From assembly GCA_003342895.1 (NCBI GenBank), contig PTFA01000055.1, positions 665,267 through 729,266 of the forward strand: a stretch of 64,000 nucleotides of DNA, given 5' to 3'. This document shows positions 25,892 through 39,465 of this stretch, one piece after another. A program made the translations under genes and the position numbers. The DNA is from Casuarius casuarius. Lineage: Eukaryota > Chordata > Aves > Casuariiformes > Casuariidae. Under the pieces are notes generated by a model. It worked only from the letters and a program-made list of their open reading frames with translations. It was not told the origin of the DNA and did not search any database. How positions within the stretch are numbered: position 1 is the stretch's first letter; the number at the start of each line of letters is the position of its first letter.

Positions 25892-28800
25892 GTTTTATTC
25901 TTTATTTGGCATGCTAAACTCTTCAAGGTGGACAAAGTGTCAGACTTTAAGTGGCACTGAAAGCAATAGGATCTGCATCCCTGGTGGGACTTCTAGATAC
26001 TACGTTAATAATAACAAAGCATTCCTCTACTCCTTGACTTTTAGAGAGCTTGTCAACTCTCTGAGAGTTTTTTATGGGCAAAAAATTAAGGTTGAATGGA
26101 ATAATGTTAAGTGACATGAATAGTCTATTTTATTTTACTGCATCATGCCTGGAATCCATGCATTGAAAGTTTCAGTATTTCAATTTTAAAAGTATTTACC
26201 TTTGCACAATGCTTTGAACTTTATTTCTATTCAATTTTTCATGCTTGCTTAAATATAAATAGCATATATAATTCATGACTCAATTTCTCTTGTAAAGGTA
26301 ATATTTCCTTGTTGCAAAGAGGATAATAAAGCTATTATTTTAAAGCAAAACTTTTTTCTTTTCTTTAACTTTCAAACACTGAATTTCAATGCTATATAAT
26401 TTCTCTAACTTTTTAACATTACATTGCTTATCATTTAATTGCTGTTAAAAATTTCAGAAATGTTACTTTAATGTCTTGATGTTCATTTGACTCTGCCCTG
26501 GAAATGTAAATGAATAGTGTTTGGTGATCTCAGTTCAGCTCCTAGTAAATGTCCACATCACAAAACCACTACACTTAATTTTGCATGATTGATAGTCTCT
26601 GCTTAACTGAGACCTAGGACTGAGCCAGCCTGGGGACTTTATTACCTCCCATTCTAGTAAGGGTGGTCCAGCCAGGTCAAAGTCGAGGTCAATAGTAGGA
26701 CAGAGAAGGCACTAATTTTGCTTTGAAACAGACTCGCTCTTCATGAAACAAAGAACTTCACTTTCCAGCACTGTTTCATGACCAGAGATAACCTGTTTAC
26801 AAATGAAAATGTTTCTGATAAGTATTACCTTTCTTCACATTCTGCTTCTAATAATTATAAGTGTAAAACTTTAAATACCCTTTCAGTACTAAATGATCTC
26901 TCATTTTGTTTGGAGTATATATTTTATACTTAATTTTGTATTCCCTTTCTGAAAATGAGCCACTGAGAATGCTTTTGTGCCTTTCTTTTGTCAGTTGCTA
27001 AAAAAAAAATGAAATACCCTTAACCTTTATTTGAATTTTCATCGGAGTAACCAGAATTTTCTCAGCTTTTTACCTGAAAAAGCAGCTCAATTAAATAAAT
27101 TTTCTGAAGTCTCAGCATAGTTGAGAAAGGTATTGTCACCCTTAAAATATATTTTTATGTACTACTTATTCGTTTAATATTGCACCTATGAACAGCTCTG
27201 CATATTACACACAAGTCTATTAGCAACATGGTTGAGTCCAAAAGAGCATTAAAAGTAAGAATTGGACAGGCTGACAAATACAGAAGAAGGGTAATTCAGT
27301 GAGCTGGATTTGATTATATATTTTGCTTTCAACTACAAGACATTTCTTTTAGGTTAGAGCCAAAGTGTAGGATTCAATAAAATGGCAAAGAGCTGGATCA
27401 CAGCTGGAGTAACCCATGTTAGTTAGGTCCCATTCAGTCACAAATATAAGTCCCTAAGAAACTTGTACTTAAATTGTACTGATGTTAGATGTGTGACAGC
27501 TAATCACGCTTTTAAATTTTTCTTTCTTTCATGTAGGGAAGTACATGATCCATACTTAAATTTAGGAATACTCTATACCTCTGGGATTTTGACATCCCTC
27601 ATTTTTAGAATATATTTAGGTGAGATATGTGTCTGATTTTCTTGGTGAAAGAATGTCACTGCAGCATTTGTAAACTAAATGGTAGCTGTCTTACAGATTG
27701 CATTCGAAAACCTGTGTGAGGGCATGCTGAATCAAGCTTCTATACCTTCAGAACCATCTTTTACTTACTGAAACTAAGTGGGGAGTGTACAGAGAGGATG
27801 CACAAAGGAAGAAAAAAGGACTTTTTTTCTTTTTTTTGCATTTATGTAACAGAAATCAAATACAAAACATTGGCAAATGAGAAGATGCAACACTGTAAAA
27901 TTAAAATTCTGATTATGAACACCTAAATTCTGGGTGAGGTTGAGATTTTAGATTTTGCCCACTATAAATAAAGAAGGCTTTTGAAAATACTGAAATGTAG
28001 GTCTCATTTAAGCATACTCAAATGGAGACGTTGTTTGTAAGTGGTGCATTAGTATTTCATCTTTTCTGATGTATTTTTTTTAGGATACTCATTTAACTTT
28101 CTTAATTAACAGCTCTCACTATAGTGTTTTTAACTTAAAGAGCAATGGTTCTGTCATTTTTACAGTTTGTGTTTGAAAACTTACGCACATACATATGACT
28201 CAGCTAACAGGAAGGTCATCCAATTCAGTTTTAGGACATTAAATGTATCCTGACTTCTCCCACTGTTGGACTGTATCTCTAAAATATAAGAATAAAAGTT
28301 TTAAATTGAAGGAGGTCATAAAAGTTGGCTATATGAAAGGAATTAAACTGGGGTTCTTCTCTTTCTTTTTACTCATCCCCTTCTAACCAAAAACTCGATT
28401 TCCGATATTGACTGAATGTATAAGATAGCCCAGCTGAAAATTAAATAAGTATTTTAATATAAGTAGAGTGAAACAGAAGAGATCATCTTTTTGAACTTGA
28501 AGGGAAACACCTTTCAGATTAGGTGTCTTTAATATAGGGAATATGGACGCTCAATATACAAAAGCAAGCATGTTTTTGTTGGATTTATTTGCTACTGTTT
28601 CAAAATCTCTATGCTACTAAAAGTCTTACAGAGGGATTAGCATTGTGCTGTTGATAAAAGATCAAGAAGACAATATAGAATGACCTTGCTTTGTAAAAGT
28701 AAAGATTGAGTATCTAAAGACTTCTGGAAACAAAGCATGATCTGCAATGAATTGGAACCATATGGAGGAGGGAAAAAAACACGTCTAAGAAGTAAACATT

Positions 28801-31146
28801 AGTTGACGTTCATAGTGAAGATCAAAAGCTCCCATAAACCATCTCCCACAAAAAAAGGATGGAGAAAAGCTCAGACTGGAAACCCAGTTTATATTCTGCA
28901 ACTCCTTTCGCACTTCTTAAGCCTAACCCATAGTTTAGAAGAGTGACTGAGAATTGTGTGACTTAGAGATCAGGTATTTTATATACATTACAGAAAAACA
29001 ACCTGATAATTGTTGTATTCCCTTCGCTTTACAGTAATGTAACTTTGACAGCAATGGATCAGTATCATTGAAAAACAGAGACTAATACTATGATGAATTA
29101 AACTCACAGTAGTTTCTGGTTTGTTTGTTTTTTTGCATTGAGTTATATGATACATATGGAGGAAAATAATCTTTTCAGTACATCTGATGGTGATTCCTAT
29201 GAATGAATCCATACTGTAAATGAGATTCAGTAGAATAACTTACTATCAGGTGTTCTCCTTCACCTTCTTGATTTTCTTCAGGCCTTGTTTTTATGGAAAG
29301 CAAGACTTTGCAGGGAATGATACCAGAATATCAGTAGTAATCTGATCTTTTTCTATGGTTCGTCCTGTTGACTTGCCAAATTTGGCATGTATTTTTAAAA
29401 TACAGTACTCTATATACAGCACTCTATAAACTCCTGGAATTTCATCTTGTAACAGCAGCTAAAAGAAAGAGGTAAAGTCTGAGTTTATACTTAAGTTCAT
29501 TCATCGCTGCTTTTATAACAGAGCAGATAATCATTCAAAGACATGCATGCATACTTTCCACTACATATACCAAAGTGTGGGAGTATTTTCAAAGTGTTAA
29601 GGTAAACACTTGGGTAAATATTTCAAGATTATCTTCTAAACAAGAAGAATGAATTAATTTTATTTTTGGAGTGTAATATTCTCTTAATATTTCTGAATAT
29701 TTTATGAATCTCAAAAGTGATTTATTTGGTATGAGATTTTTTTTCTTCCTTGGGTGCTTCTGTTACCTTCCCAGATGAGTCAAATGATATGTTAGCTTTA
29801 TTTTTTTCTTTCTTTAAACTAATTAACTCAGTTTATCCTATTCTAACTTAATTTTGGTATTCTAAGGGACTTTTTAGATGGGAAGAATGCAGGCATACTA
29901 GTTATAAAGAAGATTCCTTCAGTTTCTAATTTTAAAAAGCGTAAAATATGTTTAAAGCAGTTTTCTTTCATATATTAAAGTAGGCAAGAAAATAAAACTA
30001 AATAAAAAACTTTTTAATACTACCTGCTCATCTTACTATTTTTCATGTTTCTAAATTAATTTTTAATAGTTACAACATAAAAACAATGGTTGAGTGGTAT
30101 TTAATTAAAAATAGGATAATTGATCCTCTTAAATGTTGTTTATGTTATTTCACACAGTAAATGATTTTTCAAATGATCTCAGCTATTCAGAAGAGTAATT
30201 CTCATGATCCTTGATTTAAAAGTTTGCTATTTTCTTTTTCTTTTGATGACTGTAATTGAAAAATTACTTGCATTATTGGCAATACAAGAAAAAATACAGT
30301 GTTCTAAACCTTCCATTATTTTCTGTTTTCCTTACCCTTTTTTTTCCTAAAAGGCTTACTGTTAACTTCCTGAGATCATCTGAAAATCTAAGGTTTTTTT
30401 TTAGAAACAAAAACAAATTTTCAACAATCATCACTGGATGGAGCAGCAATTGAAGTGTCATAGTTAACATGATTCAGCCAGACTTGCATGTTCAGTGCTT
30501 GACTCATGATTTTTTAACTCTTAGATATGGCAGTACCACAAATCAAAAAAGTCAGGATGAATTTAAATAACCAGTATTTTGATAATGGATGCACTTTGTG
30601 TAGCTGAGGAAATCAGTCTGCAGATCAACCACTATTGTATATTATATTAATGTTGCACTACAAATCTAGAAACTTTATTCACCCAGAGGCAATATATTGA
30701 GTAAAAAGAGTTGAAAAAGTCAAAAGAGTCAAAAGCCCATCTTGGAGAGTCTCACTTAAGGCGTATCCTATTTTCTTCTGGTCATAATGCTAGATACTGG
30801 TTCTTACTGAACTCTCACATACCCTTGGGACATACCATATTGTAAAAGAACGGTCCACAGTCCTGGGACACATATCTGTATTTGTTTTACGTTAGCTAGC
30901 ATCAGCAAAGTCCTGGATGTGAGGGACCTGAGTTCTCCTCTTGCTGGGCTGCTCTTGTACTTTAGTCTATGAAGTTTCTATCAGATTTCAGCTGCACAAT
31001 TTACACATCCTTAAAGAGCCCTTCTCAGTGTAGCCCTGATATCTTCCCTGAAGAATGTACAATATGTAGATAACAGGAAGAAGCAAAAACATGAGAGGAA
31101 GATATACTTGAGGAATGGTGAATTCTGAGCTCCTTTGGAGTTAACA
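25892..31146. other. AT-rich non-coding sequence, no gene seen
   Basis: About 5 kb hold only short unrecognised open frames; the largest, of 100 codons (25812-26114), straddles the GC-rich patch. A 14-bp tandem duplication at 29401-29428 is listed separately. No RNA gene or transposon is recognised. Confidence 0.65.
29401..29428. repeat. 14-bp tandem duplication
   Basis: TACAG(T/C)ACTCTATA occurs twice head to tail with one difference. It is a simple slippage duplication. Confidence 0.8.
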
Positions 31147-31352
31147 TGTTGGGAATGCGAACCCTGAAAATGGTTCCCATGGCATCCCCTGCCTCTGATA
31201 TAAAAAGCTGAGGTCAGAACCCGTGGAGCTACTCTCCTTCCTCACATCAAGGAGGGTTGCTGAGGCTGAATCTCTGGTGACTGCCACCAAGGCAACAGAG
31301 AGTGCATGTACATACGCGTGTGCTGGCCCAGGTATTTACCACAGGGGTAACA
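31147..31352 (+). mobile_element. Possible solo LTR of an endogenous retrovirus
   Basis: The segment starts TGTTGGGAA and ends GGGGTAACA, giving the TG...CA ends expected of an LTR. A TATA box (TATAAAAA) lies at 31199-31206, about 50 bp from the left end, in a locally GC-richer context. The length, about 206 bp, is short for an LTR. The bases flanking the proposed ends (TAACA on the left, AAATC on the right) do not form a target-site duplication. No gag, pol or env sequence lies nearby. The family is not identified; ERVL-like is only a guess. Confidence 0.35.
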
Positions 31353-33930
31353 AAATCAGTGACTTGGTCTCTTGCATTTTACTCTCCAATCAACATGACA
31401 CGTGACTTTTATTAGTGTGTCACTAGCATCATTAGTGTACCTAGCACCATACAGAGCGTGAAATGAGGCAACATAAAGCATTCTTTCCTCAGGAATTTAC
31501 AATCTTCAGGCGGTGAAGGGGCAATGCAAACACAAACCCACCAAATGTTTAGAGGAGATGGCAGACGGAGTGAGGGAGGGTTGCTCCAAGGAATAAATCA
31601 GTTTGGGGAGGTTTTACTTAAAGGAGGGTGGATGAAACAGCTTTGCTTGGTTGTTCCAGGTGGAAGAGAGGGTACAGGAGAACCTCAGAGCACAGACTGG
31701 ATAAAGGGAAACAGAAGCAGAGCAAGAGTGAGGAGAGCGCAGAAGACAGTATTGAACTCCAATGGGAGATTTTCCCACATTCATTATGTTTATAAGGCTT
31801 CCCTGCCATATGGATTCATTGAAAGTTTGAATGAGCAAACCTTGTCTGCCACGCCTGTAGTCACAAATGCCAAGGGCAATCATCCCCTACAGACATTGCT
31901 TAATTGTTCACTATTATAGTCCCATAGATAATACTTCTACAATTTCATTGCCAGAATTCCTAATGCAAACAGTTAAAAAGATGTGTACCTACACATCATA
32001 AAGTGCAGTGCTTCTAGCTGCCTTTTGGGCAATTTCTGGGAGCTGAAAAATGCTGATTCCTAGCCTAGGGGGTGATACTAGGTAATACCAGGCAGAAATC
32101 CAAACTGCAGATTTCACGAAAACCTTTGTCATGAAAAACAACAGACAAATCCAACCTTGCCTGGAAGGGGAAATTTGAGTCTGCAATCTGTTAGACTTTA
32201 GGTACTGATAAGAGAAGGGATCCTGCACTGCATTTTGAAAAAAGTACAGTAAACACAATTCCAGTCTGAACAGGTCATTCAAAGTCTTTCCTGCCTCAGG
32301 CTTAACATGACACTTAAGTGCTACTACATGTGAAAAGAAAAGGCAATTCAGTACTCATAAAAAACTGCTTTTTCTCCATCACTGGGACTAAAATACCAAA
32401 GGATTCCTGTAAGGGAATTGCTGTCTGCAAAGATGTGTTGTGTTTTCATTGGCTCCCCTTTTTGTACAAGTCGAGTAAATAAATATTGCTCTAAATAAGT
32501 GTAAAAGTGAAAGTATACAAAAAAAAATCTTCCACCTATACAAATGCAATAAATGGGCTTCTCTTTTCAGACTTACTATCCTGGAACAGTCAAAGGATCT
32601 TTTCAGTTCAAAAGGAAAATACTCTGTTCACCACTGAAAATTGCGGGGCATTAGACTCCCTGCGTTTCTCTATCAAGAACGTTTTTGGTGATTGTTCTCA
32701 AAATTCCAACTCTCACATTAGAAACATGCAAATGTGAAACATAGCTTCTTTATACCTAGGGTAAAAATATTTATTAACGCATTAAATCCTTTAAGCTGAA
32801 GTTCACTCTGATGAAAATAAAACTCGGTGTCTGGCCATACTCTCGAATATGAAAACACTGAGTGGAAGGCACCGTATGTGACTTGGATAACTCAACAACA
32901 CAGTGGAAGGGATCTCTCAAGAATGGAGCAAAATAGTTTTTCCATTTAATTAAAATTTTGTAACTACTCTGAAATCAGGACAAGTTACCAAAATTGCGCA
33001 AACTGTCTTGAAACTCTTTCTCCCATCTGAGTCAACTGAAATGTCTCATTCTGGTAATTTGGGGCAATTTGGATATGTCACAAAAGTGAGAATTTTCAAC
33101 CTGGGAATGATACAAATTAGGTACTTAAATTTTCATATAATTAATTACCTAAGTCAATCATTTCATTTTCCAATTTGCTCCCAAATCTCATATTAATTAA
33201 AATGCAATTACTTCTAAATGTATGCTACTTCAGCAACACACTGAATTTATTGGCTCATGTCTGACCCTCTGTATCTCAAAACTGAAATACAACAATGTTA
33301 TTCCTGTAGTAAATGAAACCAGAGTAGAGAAAGTAGAAACCAGGTTCACCAGCAAATGTAATTCAGACCCAAGCCAGAGGGACCACCCTAAGGGACAAAA
33401 GGACACTTCATGTTCCTTGAAGTCTTGGAATTTCCGCTGAGCTTGTCAACTTTGCATTGTTTGCTAAAGAAGTAGTTATAGGCCTGGAACATTTTTATGA
33501 ATATTCTGTGGTTGGGAGCCTTCTGTGGTACAAATTCGTGACTCTAGACCCTTTTGAAGAAAGACTAATATGACTTTATACAATGAATAGGGCCGGACAG
33601 ATTATTTCATCCTTTTCACTCTAAAGGCTCTAGAAATAGAAATTCCTTTGACAAACCCTGATCATCCAGGACTGCTGCAGTTATATTTTTTTCCATACTT
33701 CCCCCAGCACAGAGCTAGTCTTTAAATAAAAGAAAAAAAAACATACATGTAAACAAAACTGTCTATTTGGTATCACCTCTGCTACAGATAGTTATAGAAC
33801 TCCATCTTAACAGTGGAAGTCCAAGAGGTAGACACCTCCTGTAGCTCCTCCTTGAGTCAGTGGGTATGTTATTTTATAAAGTATGAGCAATTGTGTGGCT
33901 TTTAAGCTAAACTCTTTTTATCAGAGTAGA
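31353..33930. other. Non-coding sequence, no gene seen
   Basis: The largest open frame, 131 codons at 31524-31919 plus, is mirrored by minus-strand frames of 89 and 63 codons in the same segment. None has a recognisable motif. The remainder is AT-rich and unremarkable. Confidence 0.6.
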
Positions 33931-34145
33931 TCACAGAAACACAGAATGGTTGAGGTTGGAAGGCATCTCTGGAGATCATCTGGTCCAACCCCTCCACTCA
34001 AGCGGGGTCAGCTAGAACAGGTTGCCCAGGACTACATCCGGGTGGGTTTTGAGTATCTCCGAGGATGGAGACTCTGCCACTTCTCTCAGCAACTTGTTCC
34101 AAAGTTCAACCACTCTCACAGTAAAGTATTTTCTTCTGTTCAAGA
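33931..34145 (-). mobile_element. CR1 LINE 3' end, 5'-truncated
   Basis: Read on the plus strand, this begins with two degenerate copies of the 8-bp terminal repeat of CR1 (ATCACAGA, AACACAGA). It then runs through ATGGTTGAGGTTGGAAGG and GATCATCTGGTCCAACC, the well-known reverse complement of the CR1 3' untranslated region. Further hallmarks follow in order: CAGGTTGCCCAGGA, GTGGGTTTTGAGTATCTCC, GGAGACTC, TTGTTCCAAAGTTCAACCAC and CTCACAGTAAAG. The element therefore points to the minus strand, with its 3' end at 33931. The match stops near 34145, giving about 215 bp; 5' truncation is normal for CR1. It contains no reverse transcriptase and is inactive. It is the best evidence that the host is a bird or other reptile. 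Confidence 0.9.
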
Positions 34146-37100
34146 AAATGCTGGGATTAGTTATTCAGGTATCAAACATTGCTTGAATTGTAGAACTTCA
34201 CCTCTGGCCCACATGGACCAATACCGAACTGTTTGTGTTACTTCGTTCACTCAGGAGGTTGGGTGAAATAAGTGAGAGATGAGCAGCTTCTGGGGCAGTT
34301 AATCCAAAAGGGAAAGAAGAACGCAAACCCAGAAAAACAACAGCAGAATAGGGATCCCACATGTGAGCTGGATAGCCTGACACGATCATAGCTGTACTCC
34401 CTTTCCTTCTTGGTGTCCCCATGGCACTGGTAGATGATGGATCATTGATAGGTGCTTCTGAGTGGAGAAGAGAGAGGCTGACTGCTTGGCAGTGTGAATA
34501 CAAGGATGATTGTATGGGGCAGGGATATAGGAGACAATTGATACCTTTATAGGGGGAAAGAAGAGAAATGGTTGACCTGTAAAGAAGCGGCAAGGGTCCT
34601 GGAGTATATTTTTTATCCGTAACTGCCAAGATTAGATCACGTTAGGTTTTCAGCCTTGGTCTTGCCTCCTCCCTTTTTCTTATTCTAGGTCCATGGTATT
34701 AAACCACCATATTCCCTAGGATTTCTTGAGAGCATAGACTTTGATACTACTTAATCTATTTGCAGGTCATATGATAGGTATGAAGGGGAAAAGGATCTTT
34801 GACCTTCATTCTTTTGGCCCATTGCATCCAAATGAACACCCTCTAAATAGGCTTTTTAGATTTGTTTTGTTCTTCTCTACCTCCCCTCATAAGTCAGTTC
34901 ATTCAAATCCTTTCATTGCTTTTGTAACATTTTCTGAAGCCTTCTCAGTTTGTCAAAATCCTTCTAGTGCTGTTTGTTGCTTGAGATGGATAACAATTGC
35001 TCCTAGTTTACAAGGGTTAATCCATGCTACCCTGCAGAACTTTACAAAGAGATAATTTGATTTATGAGTACAAAAGGCTGAAATATTCCAAAAATATTGT
35101 AAATATTCCAAACATTCTAATATTCCTCCTTCAACAAGATACTTAAATATGCTGAGCACACAAATCAGCTCACTGAGACAGTGCATGTACCTCATTATGC
35201 ATCAAGGCCTAAAATAGCCATCAAACATTAAAGTTTCTTGTAGCTTTTCTAAAATTGTCTCAGTGCATCTTATTTTTTCATCTTCAAATGCTCTTTCAAT
35301 TCCGTATGGCACATATCCAACACAATAGCTCTGATATTTCCAACAAAAACAGCATACAAATGTAAGAAGAAAAAATATGTATCTTAGCAAAGGATACCTG
35401 CAAAAAAAATTTAACGTCAAGGCTAAGCATATTCTATTCTCTTACTCCAGCAGAAAGAAATAGGACATTAGTACAATTAAGCAGAATTATAGATCATTCT
35501 GCCTTTCCTACTGTACTGAGCAGAATCTTTTCTCTCACCTGAAAGTGCTCTGAGCTAGCAAAAGTTGAAAATGAAACCCCTAATGATTGGGCATGGGCAT
35601 AGAGGTGGGGGATTTAATTATTGTTTCAGAGCTGCCTTTGTTCATTTCTTCATGTTACTTTTCATTATTTTATTCCCTATATAGGGATGCAAAAATATGA
35701 TGTCATGAATTTTTAGAAGTATTGACATAACAGAATAGTTTATCTTTTTCTAAGCTGCTACAGTCTATTATATAATAATACACATACTGCATAATAACAT
35801 ACATTTTTGCAGCATTTAGGAAATGTGTGCTATTTACCTGATGGACTAAAATAACTGCCTCAAAGCTGCTGCAGTCTTTAAGGTAAACATGTATTTTGGC
35901 ATGCATACTAATTTTAAAAACATATACTATTTACCCCATATGCTGTAATTACACAGTCTATTGTACGTATCTATAGAAAGGCACACTTCTTAAGTGGATT
36001 TTTGTCATGATGGTTCATAATAGTTCCTCCAGAGTTCTTATGTCTATCATGAAAAGTAAGTACTTAGATGATAAATCAGTCATTTTCAGTCATATTTACT
36101 TATTTATTGTTTGGGGGTGTTGTTATTGGGAATGTTTAGTCTGCCTTTGGTTTTAAAGAGATTAGATCATAATAGGCAGCACTGTGAGCAAGTGTTACTA
36201 GGAGTCAGTATGAAATAAAATGTGTGTGAAAAAATGTTGAACTGTTTGCTCATTAAAACCTGACTTGATGTTCAAGGGTGGAAGATGTCCTCTGTTGCAA
36301 GTCTGAACATGCAAGGTGTTAGCAAAATGCCCTGTACAGACCGTTGCTTAAAAGGTCCTGAGATCCTGATCCAGTGTGATTAACTCCGATAGTTTACTTG
36401 GATGTGGATACACTCACATTTAGATGTTCAGAACTGAGTCCTAGAGTAATTTATTTAAGAGTCAGTGGAGAGAAGCAGATACTTCTGCTCTCCAGAGACT
36501 GATGTAGTCCAAACAGAATATATGGCTAAATTACCTTCTACTTTCCCTCTGCAAAGGAGGGCTTTTCAAACAAAGGACTAATTTTGGTAAGGACGAAACC
36601 CTCTGAGGTCCAGTTGATACATGTACAAGAAGGCTTTGTTTTGTGTGCAATTTTTGATACACAAACATGACCAATTTTGATTATTTTCATTTCTTGTATC
36701 ATGTTGTCACTGTGGATACAGGACTGTTTACAATGAATTTGGTGGCAACCTTGCAGGAATACAATTCTAATATATCTTTTTCCTTTATAAATCAAAGATA
36801 TTCTGAATTACATAAACAAAATGAATCTTTGATGCCTACCCTAAATGTGTGGAAATATCTGCTTTATTACTGTTTTACTTTTCAATATTTAATTTCCACA
36901 AAACCTTTAACAAATTGTAAGTGATCTATGCTGAAGTTATATAGTTTGATTAGCAATATTATGATTATCACTTATTGAATTACATTACAGAGACAGTGTA
37001 TGATCAACCAAAATCAGAGCTTCCTTGTGATACAAATAGAGACACTTTTAAGGTTAAAAAAAGCAAAACATTTACTAGGAATGCCACTTTATAAACACTA

Positions 37101-39432
37101 TAATTTATAAAGGCTTTATATTAACAGCAGCTTCAGCCATGCTTTTTCATGCTATGTAGAACCATAGGAAACATGGATACATTATTATTCATTGGGAGCA
37201 AGGGTACCTGACCTCAGATGTACTCTGCAACACAAGGTCTAGTTTGTTTTTTTTTAATTCATTATTATTTCAATATTATAGAAACCATTTGCAAACATTC
37301 ATTAAAATAAAAAAAGCTACATTGAATGAACAATGAAATTGCAAAAATACAAAGGATACTCTGAATACTCCAGCATATGACTGTGTTTATGCACAGTGTG
37401 TTGAGCCTTGAACACTTCCTTTCTCAGTGCAAGAAAATACTAATACCGACCAGCTGTGATACTTAGGAAAGGAGGTCTTATCTGAAGACCTTTTTCTTCT
37501 TTTGAATCCAGCCTTCAGATACCTGAAATTACAATTACAATCTCACTCAAAACAAAAGCCATTTGTTGAATGGTGGCTTGTGTTCTCTTCATAAATGAAG
37601 CATAACATGCTTTGGTACTACAACTAATTTAATATTATTTTTTAAATGATATAAAACTTTTATGCTAGAGGCATATAAATGACCAGAATCGTTATTCTTA
37701 ACATAAACCAGAGACAGTTTAACCTCTGCAATGTTTTATTGTTCTGTGTCAGAACAGTGTGACAGCTACTAATTGTTAGCTGTTGTTTTTTGTTGCCTGA
37801 GGGATCAGCTAAAAGAAAAAAAATGCTTCAGAGAATTTGAGAGGAAGACAGAGGGAAGGTTACACAATGTGCTATCGTGAATAAATATTTGCAAGGCATC
37901 TTCACTATTTAGTGTAGCTGTTTAGAGCAATGTAGGCCACTTTTGACTCTCGGATCTTTTATACTAAATTATGTCAGCTAGACAAAACCCTGTCTGTTTA
38001 GAAGAACAAAATATAAAAGTAGTCTTAATGAGAGCACCTCCATTTATTTGACACTATTAAAACCACAAGGGTAAAAATTCAATAAAGATAGTATATTTTC
38101 AAACATCAGGTATTTAACAACATGCTTAATCTGAACAATTGAATTCAGTGGTGTTGAGCCCATTGTCTTCATTGTTTCCACTGTCTGCACTGGGCTTTCT
38201 ATGGTCTGTAAAACGTACACCTAGCCTACAGAAAAAAATAACGCTGTGGTTGTTTAGGCTGACAGTATTCTGTTTTTCACAAAAGAGGGAAAGAAAAAAA
38301 AGTGAGTGTGTGTTTTATAAGAAAAAAAAAGGAAAAGAAATGGGTTAAAGTCCAGATTCTGGGTAGTTTTGAAAAGACAAGAAATGCCAATTATTGATAA
38401 AGAAATATAAGCCATATTGCTGGGGTGCTAAATATTTAAGGAGTACAGTTTTATTCCTATTAAAATGAATGGGAAAATCATGAATAATTTCTGAAAAGAA
38501 ACAGTTAAATATTTTTGGAAAAAGATCAATCTTAAATGCCTTATAAAAGTCAAGTGGTTGGAATTATTGACTAAATTATCTGAAGAATATGCTATATAAG
38601 GACTTAATCAAATATTGGCATATATGGGCCAAGATCCAGTACTGTTCATAATAAAATCAGCAATAAATGCCTCTATAATTCCCATATTATACAATAATAA
38701 AATTTTAACAGATATGGGGCTCAGCCCTGCTTTCATTAAAGTCAATAGCAAATCTTTCATTAATTTCAGTAAAAAAATAGCCTTTATTTTTATCCAATAA
38801 TACATCTGTGAAAAAGCAGTCATGTTGGATATCTTTTTTTAAAGAGCATACATATAAACTGGTTGAACTATATAGCATAATCTGTCTCAGAAAAATGTAA
38901 AGGAGACCATATGACCTAACATAAGTTGATTTTATTCCATTTTTATTTTTAAGTAGTTAATGTATTTGTGTTCATATATTTTTCACTGTATTTAAAAATG
39001 TAGCAGATTAAAAACCTCTTGGTAATTTTTTTACACTTTAAAAACACATAATAAAAGGAAAATATAAGGAAAATTGGTTAAAATGATAGGCACATCAAAG
39101 ATTTTGTAGATCATATAACCACTATCTAAGGTTATAAAAGCTTGTGTATTATTTCAAATACACAAAACTCTCTGTATGATGTCTCCAAATTACTGCTGCA
39201 AAATATGGGATAATGTCAGATCCCTATGGAATATAGAAAAAAATATCCAGATTATGAAATTATTCTCCTCTGTAAAGGACAGTTTAATGGTCTGAATGCG
39301 AACACACAATACACTTTTCTAATAATAGTGCAGAAAACACTAGGGATATTCAGAAATGCTAATAAGAAAACAGGCCAAAGGAATAGCTAACAATCTAGCA
39401 GTTCCTGTGCAGTCTATTGTAAGTTTTATGTC
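34146..39432. other. Non-coding sequence, no gene seen
   Basis: A 143-codon minus-strand open frame (34198-34629) is among the longest in the window but has no recognised domain. A 127-codon plus frame at 33883-34266 runs across the antisense of the CR1 copy and is an artefact. The sequence from about 35000 to 39400 is strongly AT-rich. Purine-rich A/G tracts occur near 38280-38340. Confidence 0.6.
35081..35112. repeat. Direct repeat AAATATTCCAAA, spacing 20 bp
   Basis: The 12-bp sequence occurs at 35081-35092 and 35101-35112, separated by an AT-rich spacer. It is a minor local duplication. Confidence 0.7.
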
Positions 39433-39465
39433 GGGGGAGTTGAGGGGGGGAGGGAAAAAAAAAAA
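39433..39465 (+). repeat. G-rich run with quadruplex potential, then poly-A
   Basis: Runs of five, seven and three G are separated by AGTTGA and A. They can be partitioned into four GGG tracts with loops of at most six bases (39435-39454). A run of 11 A follows directly (39455-39465). Confidence 0.7.

Noticed and set aside
33883..34266. 127-codon plus-strand open frame
   Set aside because: More than half of it is the antisense of a CR1 3' untranslated region.
34198..34629. 143-codon minus-strand open frame as a protein gene
   Set aside because: No recognised family and ordinary composition; the length is unremarkable for the longest chance frames in 64 kb.
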